This document shows positions 49,993-59,713 of a stretch of DNA of 64,000 nt, one piece after another. A model generated the notes under the pieces. It was not told the origin of the DNA, searched no databases, and worked only from the letters and a program-made list of their open reading frames with translations. This stretch comes from Bradyrhizobium sp. CCGE-LA001 (lineage in GTDB: Bacteria; Pseudomonadota; Alphaproteobacteria; Rhizobiales; Xanthobacteraceae). The position numbers and the translations under genes were made by a program. Numbering within the stretch: position 1 is the first letter of the stretch; the number at the start of each line of letters is the position of its first letter. Where the stretch lies: the NCBI RefSeq assembly GCF_000296215.2, contig NZ_CP013949.1, forward strand, positions 2,101,501-2,165,500. The letters are read 5' to 3'.

Positions 49993-51471
49993 TCAGTATC
50001 GCCGGTAGTCGCCGCGATAATGGTCGCCGCCGCGACCGCCGCCCATGCCAAGCCCGATTCCGACACCGATGCCGATACCCTGCATCACGGCGGCGGGCGG
50101 CGGGCCGGGGGGTGGCGCGCGTTCGTAGACCACCTCCTCGGGCGGCGGGCGGCGCTTGGGCGGGGTCTCCACGACCTTGCGCTTCGGCGGCGTGTCGTCG
50201 ACGCGCTTCTTGATGATCGGCGGCACGCTCGGATTGACGGGCGTTGCCGGCGGTGTCGGCGTCGAGCACGGGCAGGTCGGCGCCATCGCGACGGCGACTG
50301 GCACGGGCGTCGCAGCGACGGCAGCCGGCTGGCCATAGTTGCGGTTCTGCACGCGGAGCAGCAGCCTGCGCGCGGTCGCGGCGAGGTCGCTGTTGTCCCA
50401 ATTCGCAAGATAGGCCTCGAACGAGGCGCGGGTGTTGATTGCCGTGGCGCGCTCCCAGGCCAGCATCTGGCGGCGGCGCTCGAGCACCGTGCGCAGGCGC
50501 GGCGTGCGGGTGTCCTGGGTGTAGAGCTCGATATAGGCCTGATAAGCCTCCACGGTGTCCTCGGTGATCACGAGCTCATAGGCGACCATGGCAGGCTTGC
50601 CGCGCAATTCCTTGCGCCAGTCATCGAGGCTGCGCGTGCCGCCGGCGAGCGCCATCGCGGATGCGCCGGGAAGGGAAGGCGTGCTGCTGCTGCTCTCGCC
50701 GAAGAACCTGAAGTCGGTGGTCAGCGACGAGCTTTCCCAGGGAATCTGCCGGCCGTCGGTCGATTGCGCCACCGCAACGCGGATGCGTTTGAACACTTCC
50801 TCGATCGGCAGATTGGGCTGCTTGGCGACCGTCAGCACGGCCGCGGTGTAGGGGCTGTCGACGCCGTTGCCGTCCTCGGCTTCGGCGCCGGGCGAGGTCG
50901 AATAGGAGATGAAGGAGCCGGGCGCCCCGGCCTTGGTGTCGACGATCGCAAGCCCGTGGCCGGCACCGCGGAGCGCGGGGAACGGATTGTTGCGGCAGGC
51001 ATCGAGCATGAAGATGCGCGCCCGCGTGGGCAGCGCGCCCAGCGTGTTGAGCATGTCGTTCAGCCGCACGCCCTGGAGCGGGATGTCGGCCTCGCGCTTG
51101 GGATCGAGATCGACGGGGACGAGATAGTTCTCGCCATCGATCTGCAGGCCATGGCCGGCATAGAACACCAGGGCGACGGTATCGGCGCCGGCGGCGCTGA
51201 CCTTGCCGGCGAAATCCGAGATCGCGGCGCGCATCTCGGTCTGTGCCAGATTGGCGACCGTGGTGACGGTGAAGCCGGCATTGCCGAGCAGCTCCGTCAT
51301 GCCCTTGGCGTCGTTGGCGGCATTGGGCAGTTCCGGCACCGTGCGATAGGCGGATTGGCCGATCACCAGCGCGAGCCGCGCTTCGGCGGCAGCATCGGTT
51401 GGTGTCATCATCTGTGTGAGCGCAAGAAGACCGGACGCAAGCAGCATATTGGAAAAGACTGGACGGCGCAT
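49993..51471 (-). CDS. Caspase-like (peptidase C14) exported protein
   Basis: 492 aa. Signal peptide MLLASGLLALTQMMT ending near DAAAEA. Caspase domain at about 32-250 with catalytic dyad His107 (VFYAGHGLQ) and Cys159 (IFMLDACRNNPF). A middle helical region (about 285-385) follows, then a Pro/Thr-rich stretch with CPC and a Gly-rich end. Bacterial caspase-like proteins (ortho/metacaspases) usually cleave after basic residues. Start 51471 follows GGAGGTGACATC. No partner gene is adjacent. Role unknown. Confidence 0.88.
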   Translation of the reverse strand: MRRPVFSNMLLASGLLALTQMMTPTDAAAEARLALVIGQSAYRTVPELPNAANDAKGMTELLGNAGFTVTTVANLAQTEMRAAISDFAGKVSAAGADTVALVFYAGHGLQIDGENYLVPVDLDPKREADIPLQGVRLNDMLNTLGALPTRARIFMLDACRNNPFPALRGAGHGLAIVDTKAGAPGSFISYSTSPGAEAEDGNGVDSPYTAAVLTVAKQPNLPIEEVFKRIRVAVAQSTDGRQIPWESSSLTTDFRFFGESSSSTPSLPGASAMALAGGTRSLDDWRKELRGKPAMVAYELVITEDTVEAYQAYIELYTQDTRTPRLRTVLERRRQMLAWERATAINTRASFEAYLANWDNSDLAATARRLLLRVQNRNYGQPAAVAATPVPVAVAMAPTCPCSTPTPPATPVNPSVPPIIKKRVDDTPPKRKVVETPPKRRPPPEEVVYERAPPPGPPPAAVMQGIGIGVGIGLGMGGGRGGDHYRGDYRRY

Positions 51472-51886
51472 GATGTCACCTCCAACGGCAATGCGCACGA
51501 TGATGTCACTTTTTCTAGGGGGCCACCATGAGTCCGTCTGTGCTCTGGATCACGGTCCGCCGCGACAAAATGGGGCAGGTCCTCGGCCGGGACGGATGGG
51601 AATCGCTCGGGGCGCATCCATGTGAATTGCGCATTGATCCATGCTCCAATTGGATTGATGCCGTGTCCTCGCGAAGGGATGTCCTTCACAGGCTGATCGT
51701 CGTTGCGAATCCTCGGCAATTCTAGTCGTTTCGCTGCAGTGGCGGATTGCAGACGCGCGCGGGGCGCGGTTCGGATGCGGCCGGCGGCATGCTTGCCTGT
51801 CCCGTCGCTTTGGCCATACAGTCCGCGCAACAGGCTGCGGCAACGACCGCGGCGAACAAAAAAGACAACGTGGGAGAGACCGCGCC
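51472..51886. other. Divergent gap before the TRAP operon
   Basis: 415 bases between the caspase-like gene (minus) and the TRAP binding protein (plus). It must hold both promoters; none could be placed. I see no hairpin repeat of the families found elsewhere and no convincing frame. GGGAGAG before 51887 is the ribosome binding site of the binding-protein gene. Confidence 0.5.
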
Positions 51887-52918
51887 ATGACCATTGTGCC
51901 CGTGAACCGCCGCGCGTTCATCAGGTCATCCGCGGCGGTCACCGCCGGTCTCGTGCTTTCCCCCGCCATCATCGGCCGCGCCGAAGCCGCGACCTTGAAG
52001 CTGAAATGCTCCTCCTCGCTGCCGAACGATCCCAAATTCGCCAACGGCCGCGTCTATTATGACAATCTCGTCAAGAGCCTGAAGGCGAACGGGCTCGGTG
52101 AGCAGATCGAGGTCGCGTTCTTCCCCGACAACCAGCTCGGGCAGGAGATCGACGTCATCAACTCGGTGAAGCTCGGCGTCATCGACCTCATGGTATCGGG
52201 CTCGTCGATCTCGGCCAATCTGGTGCCGCTCGTCGGCACCTTCGATCTCGGCTTCCTGTTCTCGAGCTTCCCGCAGCAGACCAAGGCCTTCGAGGCTGGC
52301 GCCGCCAAGCCGATTGAGGACGCGCTGCTCAAGGGCGGCAATATCCGCATCATCGCCTGGGCCTACAATTTCGGCTCGCGTAGCGTGCTGGCGAAGAAGC
52401 CGGTGAAGACGCCGGAGGATCTCGCCGGCCTCAAGATCAGGACGCTGCCCAATCCCGTCATCACGGAATGCCTGCGGCTGATGGGCGCCGCCGCGACGCC
52501 GCTGGCGTTCGGCGAGATCTACACCGCCTTGCAGGCCGGCGTGCTCGACGGCCTCGAGCACGATCCGCCGACGATCCTCGCCAGCAAATTCTTCGAAACC
52601 GCAAAATTTTACGCGCTGACGCAGCACAATTTCTCGCCGCTCGCGATCTATTTCAGCGACATGACCTACAACCGCATGGATCCCAAGCTGCGCGAGGGCT
52701 TCCTCGATTCCGCCAAGAAGGCCGCAGCCGACACCCGTGCTCATGGGCTTGCGGTCGAGAAGGAGGCGCTGGCGGCCTTGACCGAGAAGGGCGTGACGGT
52801 GGCCGAATGCGATCGCGAGGCGTTCAAGAAGCGCGTCGCGCCGCAAACCGAGAACTTCATCAAGACGCGGCCTGACTCCAAGGCCGTCATCGACATCGTC
52901 CGCGCGACGCAAGCCTGA
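51887..52918 (+). CDS. TRAP transporter solute-binding protein (DctP type)
   Basis: 343-aa periplasmic substrate-binding protein. Twin-arginine signal NRRAFIRSSAAVTAGLVLSP, cleavage near AEAA. DctP-family features: FPDNQLGQEIDVINSVKLGV, the conserved Arg region DLAGLKIRTLPNPVITECL and EIYTALQAGVLDGLEHDPPT. The permease gene starts one base after its stop, so the two form an operon. Substrate probably an organic or sugar acid given the following dehydrogenase-like gene, by inference. Confidence 0.92.
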   Translation: MTIVPVNRRAFIRSSAAVTAGLVLSPAIIGRAEAATLKLKCSSSLPNDPKFANGRVYYDNLVKSLKANGLGEQIEVAFFPDNQLGQEIDVINSVKLGVIDLMVSGSSISANLVPLVGTFDLGFLFSSFPQQTKAFEAGAAKPIEDALLKGGNIRIIAWAYNFGSRSVLAKKPVKTPEDLAGLKIRTLPNPVITECLRLMGAAATPLAFGEIYTALQAGVLDGLEHDPPTILASKFFETAKFYALTQHNFSPLAIYFSDMTYNRMDPKLREGFLDSAKKAAADTRAHGLAVEKEALAALTEKGVTVAECDREAFKKRVAPQTENFIKTRPDSKAVIDIVRATQA

Positions 52919-52919
52919 G

Positions 52920-54794
52920 ATGACCAAATCCGACGTGGCCATCACCGCTGCCGTGCCTGTCGCGGGCGATCGCCACGGGAGCATCGCGCTGCTGCTGCGC
53001 GCCAGCGACGCGATCGCCGCCGTGCTGCTTGCTGCCGACCTCGTCGTGGTCTGCGCCTCCGTGCTGCTGCGCTTCTTCTTCAACGCGCCGGTCGAATGGT
53101 CGGATGACGTTGCGCGTGGGCTGATGGTCGGCTCGGCCTTCTTCGGCGCGGCGAGTGCGCTCGCGCGCGGCGAGAATGTCGGCGTGTCCTTCTTCCGCGA
53201 TCTCTTGCCGCTGCGGCTGCGCACGCTGGTCGATGCCGCCAGCGCCCTGGTGGTCGTGCTGATCTCCGGTTACGTCGCCTACCACGCGATCAAGCTGGGC
53301 GCGCTGACGGCGGGCCAGACCACCGGCTCCGGCCTGCCGCTGGAGCTGACTTTCTACCCCATGGGCGTCGGCGCGCTGTTCATGACGGTGTTCGCGATCG
53401 ATCATCTCTGCGCGCGGCCTCTTCCGGACATCCTCAGGGGCGTCGTCACCATCCTCGTCGTGTCCGGCCTCTATCTCGCCTGGGATTATCTATCGCCGTC
53501 CTCGGTGCCGTCGGCGGGCACGCTGATGTTCATCGGCTTCTTCGCCACCCTGTTCGGCGGCTTGCCGATCGGCTTTGCGCTGGCGCTGGCCGCGCTGATC
53601 TTCATCTGGGTCGAAGGCGCGCTGCCCGGCGTCATCTTCGCCCAGCAGATGGCGCGCGGCATCGACAATTTCGTGCTGCTGGCGATCCCCTTCTTCATTC
53701 TGGTCGGCTACCTCATGGAAGCCAACGGCATGTCGGTGCGGCTGATCGAGCTTTTGCAGCGCGCGGTGGGCCGAATGCGCGGCGGCCTCAACGTCGTGAT
53801 GGTGGCCTCCATGGTGCTGTTCTCCGGCATCTCCGGCTCGAAGATGGCCGACGTCGCCGCGGTCGGCTCGGTGCTGATCCCGGCCGCGCGCCGCTCCAAG
53901 CAGAATCCGGGCGGCGCGGTGGCGCTGCTGGCAGCCTCAGCAGTGATGGCGGAGACCATTCCGCCCTGCATCAACCTGATCATCCTCGGCTTCGTGGCGA
54001 ATTTGTCCATCGGCGGCCTGTTCGTCGCGGGACTGGTGCCGTCGGCGCTGATGGCGCTGGTGCTGATCGCGGTGTCGATCATCTTCGGCAAGCGTCCCGC
54101 GCGGGTCGAGGAGGTCGAGCCGCAGATGCCCGTCTCGGGCCTGTGGAGCGGCGCGATCGCCTCGTTCGGCCTGATCTTCATGATCTTCTTCGGCTTCAAG
54201 AGCGGCTTTGCCACCGCGACGGAGATCTCGGCATTCGCCGTCGCCTATGCGCTCGTTGTGGGGGCTGTCGTGTTCCGCGAGCTCGGTTTCAAATCGGCCG
54301 CGCACAGCTTCGTGCAGGCGGCGACGCGCGCGGGCCTCGTGCTGTTCATCGTCGCCGCCGCGCAATCGCTGGCGTTCACGCTGACCCTGCAGCAGGTGCC
54401 GCATGCGGTCGCCGATTTCATGCTCGGTCTGTCCAAGACCTCCGGCGTCTGGCTGTTCATGCTGCTGGCGATCGCCGTGCTGATCGTGATGGGCTCGGTG
54501 CTGGAGGGCGCGGCGGCGCTGATCATCTTCGGACCGCTGCTGATGCCGGTCGCCGTGCAACTCGGCATCGATTCCCTGCATTTCGGCGTCGTGCTCGTCA
54601 TCGCGATGGGCATCGGCCTGTTCGCACCGCCGCTCGGGCTCGGGCTGTACGGTGCCTGCCTGATCGGCAACGTGCCGATCGAACAGACGGTGAAGCCGAT
54701 CATGGGCTATCTTGGCCTCCTGTTCCTCTGCCTCCTCCTCATCGCCTTCGTGCCGTCGCTCTCGACGGCGCTACCGCGTGCGTTCGGCTATTGA
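52920..54794 (+). CDS. TRAP transporter fused DctQM permease
   Basis: 624 aa. N-terminal DctQ-like part (about 20-170) with four hydrophobic segments (AADLVVVCASVLLRFFFNAP, EWSDDVARG typical of DctQ), then the large DctM part (about 195-620) with about 12 segments and the motifs LFGGLPIGFALALAALIFIW, FVLLAIPFFILVGYLMEANG, SGISGSKMADVAAVGSVLIP and LFAPPLGLGLYGACLIG. The Q-M fusion is a known TRAP form. The next gene starts 21 bases after its stop. Confidence 0.93.
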   Translation: MTKSDVAITAAVPVAGDRHGSIALLLRASDAIAAVLLAADLVVVCASVLLRFFFNAPVEWSDDVARGLMVGSAFFGAASALARGENVGVSFFRDLLPLRLRTLVDAASALVVVLISGYVAYHAIKLGALTAGQTTGSGLPLELTFYPMGVGALFMTVFAIDHLCARPLPDILRGVVTILVVSGLYLAWDYLSPSSVPSAGTLMFIGFFATLFGGLPIGFALALAALIFIWVEGALPGVIFAQQMARGIDNFVLLAIPFFILVGYLMEANGMSVRLIELLQRAVGRMRGGLNVVMVASMVLFSGISGSKMADVAAVGSVLIPAARRSKQNPGGAVALLAASAVMAETIPPCINLIILGFVANLSIGGLFVAGLVPSALMALVLIAVSIIFGKRPARVEEVEPQMPVSGLWSGAIASFGLIFMIFFGFKSGFATATEISAFAVAYALVVGAVVFRELGFKSAAHSFVQAATRAGLVLFIVAAAQSLAFTLTLQQVPHAVADFMLGLSKTSGVWLFMLLAIAVLIVMGSVLEGAAALIIFGPLLMPVAVQLGIDSLHFGVVLVIAMGIGLFAPPLGLGLYGACLIGNVPIEQTVKPIMGYLGLLFLCLLLIAFVPSLSTALPRAFGY

Positions 54795-54815
54795 GGAGAC
54801 TTGAAGGAGTCTGTC

Positions 54816-55793
54816 GTGAAAGTCCTGCTCGCCCATACGCCCGAGATGCGGCGCAACTACTATGGCGATCGCAGCCTGAACGGCCTGCGCGCGGCCGCCG
54901 AGGTGATCCTGCACGAGGGCGGCGATGCGCTCGACGCCGCCGGCCTCGTGCGCGCGGCGAACGACGTCGACATCATCGTCGCCGACCGCATGACGGAAGG
55001 GCGCGGCGAGATTTTTGCGCAGTTGCCGCGTTTGCGGGCGTTCGTCCGTTGCGCGGTCGACATCCGCAACGTCAATGTGGAAGAGGCGTCGAAGTCTGGC
55101 GTGCTCGTCACCCGCGCCGGGCCCGGCTTCGTGCAAGCGGTGGCCGAGCTCGCGCTCGGCTTCATGGTCGATCTCTCCCGCGGCGTGTCGCGCACCACGG
55201 CCGACTATCAGGCCGGCCGCAAGGCGGAAGCGCGGATGGGCCGTCAGCTCGCCGGCAGCAGAATCGGCATCATCGGCTATGGCAGCATCGGGCGCTATCT
55301 CGCCGAGGTGGTGAAGGTGCTGCGCATGGAGGTGCTGGTCGCCGATCCCTTCGCAACCGTCGACGATGCCGCAATCCGGCAGGTCGGTCTCGACGAGCTG
55401 CTTGCCGCATCGGACTACGTCGTCTGCCTTGCGGTGGCGAACGAGCAGACCGAGAATCTGATCGGCGAGGCGGCGCTGGCACGGATGCAGAAGCATGCCG
55501 TCTTCATCAATCTCTCGCGCGGCAATCTCGTGGATGAAGCCGCGCTGGCGCGGGCGCTGCGGGAAGGCCGCATCGCCGGCGCGGCGATGGACGTCGGCCG
55601 TGCGCCCGACCAGATGCCGACGCCGGAGCTGGCCAGGCTGCCCAACGTCGTCGCGACGCCTCATGTCGGCGGGCTGACGCCGCAGGCGATCGAATATCAG
55701 TCGCTGGAAACTGTGCGGCAGGTCGAGGCGATCGTCAGAGGCGAGGTCCCGCAAGGCGCCGTCAACGCCGACCGCTGGACACGGCGGCCCTAA
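54816..55793 (+). CDS. 2-hydroxyacid dehydrogenase-like protein, altered active site
   Basis: 325 aa. Rossmann motif RIGIIGYGSIGRYLAEVVKV; ELALGFMVDLSRG; the catalytic Arg235 in INLSRGNLVDEAALARAL and His283 in VVATPHVGGLT are present, but the usual DVFxxEP segment with the catalytic Glu reads DVGRAPDQM, so Glu is absent (Asp265 is one residue off). This places doubt on standard dehydrogenase catalysis. The GTG start at 54816 follows GAAGGAG. Third gene of the TRAP operon, so it likely acts on the imported hydroxyacid. Stops of this and the convergent binding-protein gene overlap by 4 bases. Confidence 0.83.
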   Translation: MKVLLAHTPEMRRNYYGDRSLNGLRAAAEVILHEGGDALDAAGLVRAANDVDIIVADRMTEGRGEIFAQLPRLRAFVRCAVDIRNVNVEEASKSGVLVTRAGPGFVQAVAELALGFMVDLSRGVSRTTADYQAGRKAEARMGRQLAGSRIGIIGYGSIGRYLAEVVKVLRMEVLVADPFATVDDAAIRQVGLDELLAASDYVVCLAVANEQTENLIGEAALARMQKHAVFINLSRGNLVDEAALARALREGRIAGAAMDVGRAPDQMPTPELARLPNVVATPHVGGLTPQAIEYQSLETVRQVEAIVRGEVPQGAVNADRWTRRP

Positions 55794-56956
55794 AGCCGGT
55801 CCACAGCCTTGAACGTCCCGTCCTTTTGGATCACCGTCAGAAACACCTTCGGCCGCGTGTCGAGCATGCGCATGCCGACGGTGACAGTGGTGCCGCTGAT
55901 ATCGAAGCGGCCGACATCGTTGATGGTGCGCAGCAGGCCCGCGCGCGTCGGATTCGGTCCGGCTTTGTCCAGCGCGGCGGCTGCGAGACGGCCGGAGAGA
56001 TAGCCTTCGAGCGACACGAAATCCGGCGCAAGCGTCGGATCGAACGCCGTCTGCGCCGCCTGGTAGTCGGCGACGAGCTTGAGCGAGCGGTCCCAGGGCG
56101 ACGGCACGACCTGAGAGACGATGACGCCTTCGCCCTCGGGGCCGAGCTCCGCGGCGAGCGCGTTAGCGCCGACGAAGGAGATGTTGACGAAGGTCGGACG
56201 CGCGCCGCTGCGATGGGCGAGCTTGATGAACTCCGCGCAGGGACCGTAGGTCCCGACCATGACGATGGCCTCGGGGTCGGCACGCTTGATCATGCGCCAG
56301 GCCTGGACGACCGCGCGGGTGTTGCGCTCGAAGGTGCCTTCGGCGGCGAGTTCGAGGCCGCGTTCGGCGAGCGCACGCTTCACGCCGGCAAGACCGTCGC
56401 GGCCGAACGAATCGTCCTGGTAGAAGATCCCGATGCGGGTGAACTTGCGATCCTCGGTGAGATGCTTGATCCACGCCTCGGCTTCGGCGCCGTAGCTCGC
56501 GCGAATGTTGACGACATTCGGAAGCTCGAGGTCGCGCAGGAACTCGGCGCCGCTGAACGGGCCGATGAAGGGCACGTTTCGGGCGCTGGTGATCGGAATG
56601 GTCGCCATCGCGGTCGGCGTGCCGACCGCGCCGATCAGCGCGAATACCTTGTCGCCCTCGATCAGCTGCAGCGTCTGCGCCACGGAACGGTCGGGGTCGT
56701 AGCCGTCGTCACGGCTGATGAGCTGAAGCTTGCGGCCGTGGACGCCGCCCTTGGCATTGATCTCGGTGAACGCCGCGACAATGCCCTGCCGCATCCGCTG
56801 TCCGAGTGCGGAGGAGGGGCCCTCGAGCGCGGCGGCCTGGCCGAACAGGATCGCGTCGTCGCTGACACCGGCCTCCTCGGACTTGGCCGGCAACATCGCT
56901 GAGGCGAGCAAGGCGATGGTCAAAGCGATATAGGTCGCGGATCGCGATCGTGTCAT
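55790..56956 (-). CDS. LivK-type ABC solute-binding protein
   Basis: 388 aa. Signal peptide ATYIALTIALLASAMLPAKS, then DDAILFGQAAALEGPSSALG, the type I periplasmic-binding fold of the branched-chain amino acid family, with VFALIGAVGTPTAMATIPI and IGIFYQDDSFGRDGLAGVKR. It stands alone with no transporter subunits beside it, convergent with the TRAP operon. Ligand unknown; many such proteins in rhizobia bind aromatic or amino acids. Confidence 0.88.
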   Translation of the reverse strand: MTRSRSATYIALTIALLASAMLPAKSEEAGVSDDAILFGQAAALEGPSSALGQRMRQGIVAAFTEINAKGGVHGRKLQLISRDDGYDPDRSVAQTLQLIEGDKVFALIGAVGTPTAMATIPITSARNVPFIGPFSGAEFLRDLELPNVVNIRASYGAEAEAWIKHLTEDRKFTRIGIFYQDDSFGRDGLAGVKRALAERGLELAAEGTFERNTRAVVQAWRMIKRADPEAIVMVGTYGPCAEFIKLAHRSGARPTFVNISFVGANALAAELGPEGEGVIVSQVVPSPWDRSLKLVADYQAAQTAFDPTLAPDFVSLEGYLSGRLAAAALDKAGPNPTRAGLLRTINDVGRFDISGTTVTVGMRMLDTRPKVFLTVIQKDGTFKAVDRL

Positions 56957-57229
56957 GAGCGGGCTTGCCGGATGCTGGATGCGTTGTGGCGATGATAGCT
57001 TGATCGGGCTGAACAGGTCGCTAATCCGCGACGCGACGGCGAGCCTACGATTCCGGGCAAAACCGGCAAGTTATGGCCACACTGCAGCATTTCGGTGCGG
57101 CAATCGTTAACTAAGCCGCGTGATGCGGAACAATGGGGTTCCGAAATTGTGCAGTTCTTAACCGCGATCCCTGTCCGATAGTCCCGGCGTTGGCTCAACC
57201 AGAAGTTCTGGCTGCCGCGCAACGGGGAT

Positions 57230-59677
57230 ATGCGGATCAAGATCAAGATGGGCGGTCGCGATCAGAACGATCAGGATCGGAGACGTGTGACCGGATGGTG
57301 GCGTGCCTCGCCGCTGCTCCGGCTCCATCGTCCTGCGCTCGTCGCGATCGGTGTTGGTCTGTTGTTCTCGGTCGTAGGGGCGGCTGCCGTGGCGCGATGG
57401 GAAAACCGCGTCAACAAGATCGAGTTCGAGAACGCGGCCGAGACCCAGGCGATCGTCATGCAGAACGGCATGAACGAATACATATCCAGGCTTCTCGCGC
57501 TGCGCACGCTGTTCGAATCGACGAACGCGGAAATCACCCGCAGCGAATTCGAGACCTTCAGCGTCCGCCTGTTCGAGCGTCATCCCGGCATGCTGCGCAT
57601 CGGCTGGCTGCCGCGCGTCAACCGCAAGGAGCGCGCCGAATACGAAGCCGCGGCGATCACCGACGGCGTGTCCGGCTATCGCATCAAGTCGCTCCAGGGC
57701 GAGAGCTTCGCCCTAGCGCCACAGAGCGACGAGTATTTTCCGGTTTTCTACTCGACCCAGCCGAAGACATCCTCAGTCTACGGCATGGATTACGCGACCG
57801 TGCCGGAGCGCCGCGCGATCCTCGAACGCGCGCGCGACAACGACCGGGTTACCGCCATTCGCACCCGCCTGTACGAGCCGAGGGAAGGCGGCCGGCTGCC
57901 AGACGTCCTCGTCGTCATTCCCGTCTACGCCAAAGGAACCACGCGCGAGACGGTCGCCGACCGGCGGCGCAATCTCGCCGGCTACGTCGTCGGCATCTTC
58001 GACCTGCCGCTGCTGGTCCAGTCCATTCGCGTCACCACCGGCGCAAGCCCCGCCGTCAGCGTGAACGTCTACCCGCCCTTCACGGGGCGGGTCGTCAGCC
58101 TGGAGCAAATTCAGCCCGACTATTCGTCGGCGGCCACGGCACCGCAGTCGATGCGCGACGTCGCACGCGCCCTGCACTGGTCGGGCATCCTCAAGATCGG
58201 CGATACCGATTGGCAGGTTCGCGCGATGCCGACGGCGGGCGGTCCGCTGGAGACATCCTATGATCGCGCCGCCGCGGTCCTCATCGTTGGCATGCTGCTG
58301 ACGCTGTCGCTGTCGACTTATCTCATGCTCGCGAGCCGGAATTCGCGGCGGCTGTCGCTGGCAAACCGGCGCGTGCTCGAGCTTGCCCAGACCGACATCC
58401 TGACTGGCTTACCGAACCGCGCCTTCTTCCTTGCCCGGCTCGACGAGCTCAATGACCGGCTGGCGGAGGGCGGGCCGACCTTCTCGATCCTGATGCTGGA
58501 CCTCGACCGCTTCAAGAACGTCAACGATTCCCTCGGTCACGGCGCTGGCGATGCGCTGCTGCGCCAGGTGGCGCAGCGGCTGAAATCCGCGCTGCGCGCC
58601 GGCGACGTGCTGGCGCGGCTCGGCGGCGACGAGTTCGCCATCATCCAGGAGGCTTGCGAGGATCAGCGCACCTGCTCGACCGAGCTCGCGGGGCGGATCG
58701 CCAAGCTGGTGGCCGAGCCGTTCCCGCTGCCCGGCCATCGCGTCGAGATCGGCACCAGCATCGGCATTGCGATCGCGCCGGATCACGGCCGCGACCAGGA
58801 GCAGCTGTTGAAGAAGGCGGACCTTGCGCTCTACCGCTCGAAATCGGCAGGCCGCAACTGCTTCACCATCTATGACGAGGCGATGTCGGCCGAGCTCGAG
58901 GCGCGCAATACGCTGGAGGGCGATCTGCGCGATGCCATCGCGCGCTGCCAGCTCGAAGTGCACTATCAGCCGTTCATCGACGCCCTCACCGGCGCGCGGC
59001 GCGGCTTCGAGGCGCTGGTGCGCTGGCGGCATCCGACGCGCGGCCTGATCCCGCCGGACCAGTTCATTGCGCTCGCGGAGGAGACCGGACTGGTGGTGCC
59101 GCTCGGTGAGTTCGTGCTGCGGCGCGCCTGCACGGATGCCGCCGGCTGGCCCTCCGAGCTCGCGGTCGCCGTGAACCTGTCGCCGATCCAGTTCAAGGAG
59201 CCCGATCTGTTCGAGGTGATCTGCGCGGCTCTTGCCGATTCCGGACTGCCGCCGCATCGGCTCGAGATCGAGATCACGGAATCCGTGTTGCTGGAGCGCG
59301 GCGGCGAGAACCACGCCTTCCTGGAGCGGCTCAAGGGCATCGGCATCGAGCTCGCGCTTGACGATTTCGGCACCGGCTATTCCTCGCTCAGCTATCTCAC
59401 CGCGTTCCCGTTCGACAAGATCAAGATCGACAAGTCGTTCATCCGCAATCTCACGCAGCAGCCGCGCAGCTCCGCCATCATCTCCGCGATCGTGACGTTG
59501 GCACGCGGGCTGGACATGTCGGTCACCGCCGAAGGCGTCGAGACGCGAGAGGAATATGAGCGGCTGAAGGCGCTCGGCGTCAATTTCGCGCAAGGCTATC
59601 TGTTCGGCCGCCCGCAGCCGATCGAGCGGATCCGGTTAGACGCACCGGCCAAATCGTCACGCCTCGACGCCGCCTGA
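57230..59677 (+). CDS. CHASE-GGDEF-EAL membrane cyclic-di-GMP protein
   Basis: 815 aa. TM1 around 36-52 (LVAIGVGLLFSVVGAAAV), a CHASE sensor domain (about 75-310, FERHPGMLRIGWLPRVNRKE), TM2 around 345-365 (AAAVLIVGMLLTLSLSTYLM), GGDEF domain (about 385-550) with an intact GGDEF motif near 464-468 (ARLGGDEFAII), EAL domain (about 565-800) with GFEALVRW near 593, NLSPIQFKE, ITESVLLE and DFGTGYSS. All key residues are intact for both synthesis and hydrolysis. ATG 57230 has GGGGAT; starts at 57248 and GTG 57287 are possible. CHASE faces the periplasm. Confidence 0.93.
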   Translation: MRIKIKMGGRDQNDQDRRRVTGWWRASPLLRLHRPALVAIGVGLLFSVVGAAAVARWENRVNKIEFENAAETQAIVMQNGMNEYISRLLALRTLFESTNAEITRSEFETFSVRLFERHPGMLRIGWLPRVNRKERAEYEAAAITDGVSGYRIKSLQGESFALAPQSDEYFPVFYSTQPKTSSVYGMDYATVPERRAILERARDNDRVTAIRTRLYEPREGGRLPDVLVVIPVYAKGTTRETVADRRRNLAGYVVGIFDLPLLVQSIRVTTGASPAVSVNVYPPFTGRVVSLEQIQPDYSSAATAPQSMRDVARALHWSGILKIGDTDWQVRAMPTAGGPLETSYDRAAAVLIVGMLLTLSLSTYLMLASRNSRRLSLANRRVLELAQTDILTGLPNRAFFLARLDELNDRLAEGGPTFSILMLDLDRFKNVNDSLGHGAGDALLRQVAQRLKSALRAGDVLARLGGDEFAIIQEACEDQRTCSTELAGRIAKLVAEPFPLPGHRVEIGTSIGIAIAPDHGRDQEQLLKKADLALYRSKSAGRNCFTIYDEAMSAELEARNTLEGDLRDAIARCQLEVHYQPFIDALTGARRGFEALVRWRHPTRGLIPPDQFIALAEETGLVVPLGEFVLRRACTDAAGWPSELAVAVNLSPIQFKEPDLFEVICAALADSGLPPHRLEIEITESVLLERGGENHAFLERLKGIGIELALDDFGTGYSSLSYLTAFPFDKIKIDKSFIRNLTQQPRSSAIISAIVTLARGLDMSVTAEGVETREEYERLKALGVNFAQGYLFGRPQPIERIRLDAPAKSSRLDAA

Positions 59678-59713
59678 GCGCTCGCCTAGCCGCACCTGAA
59701 CATCTATGGGAGG

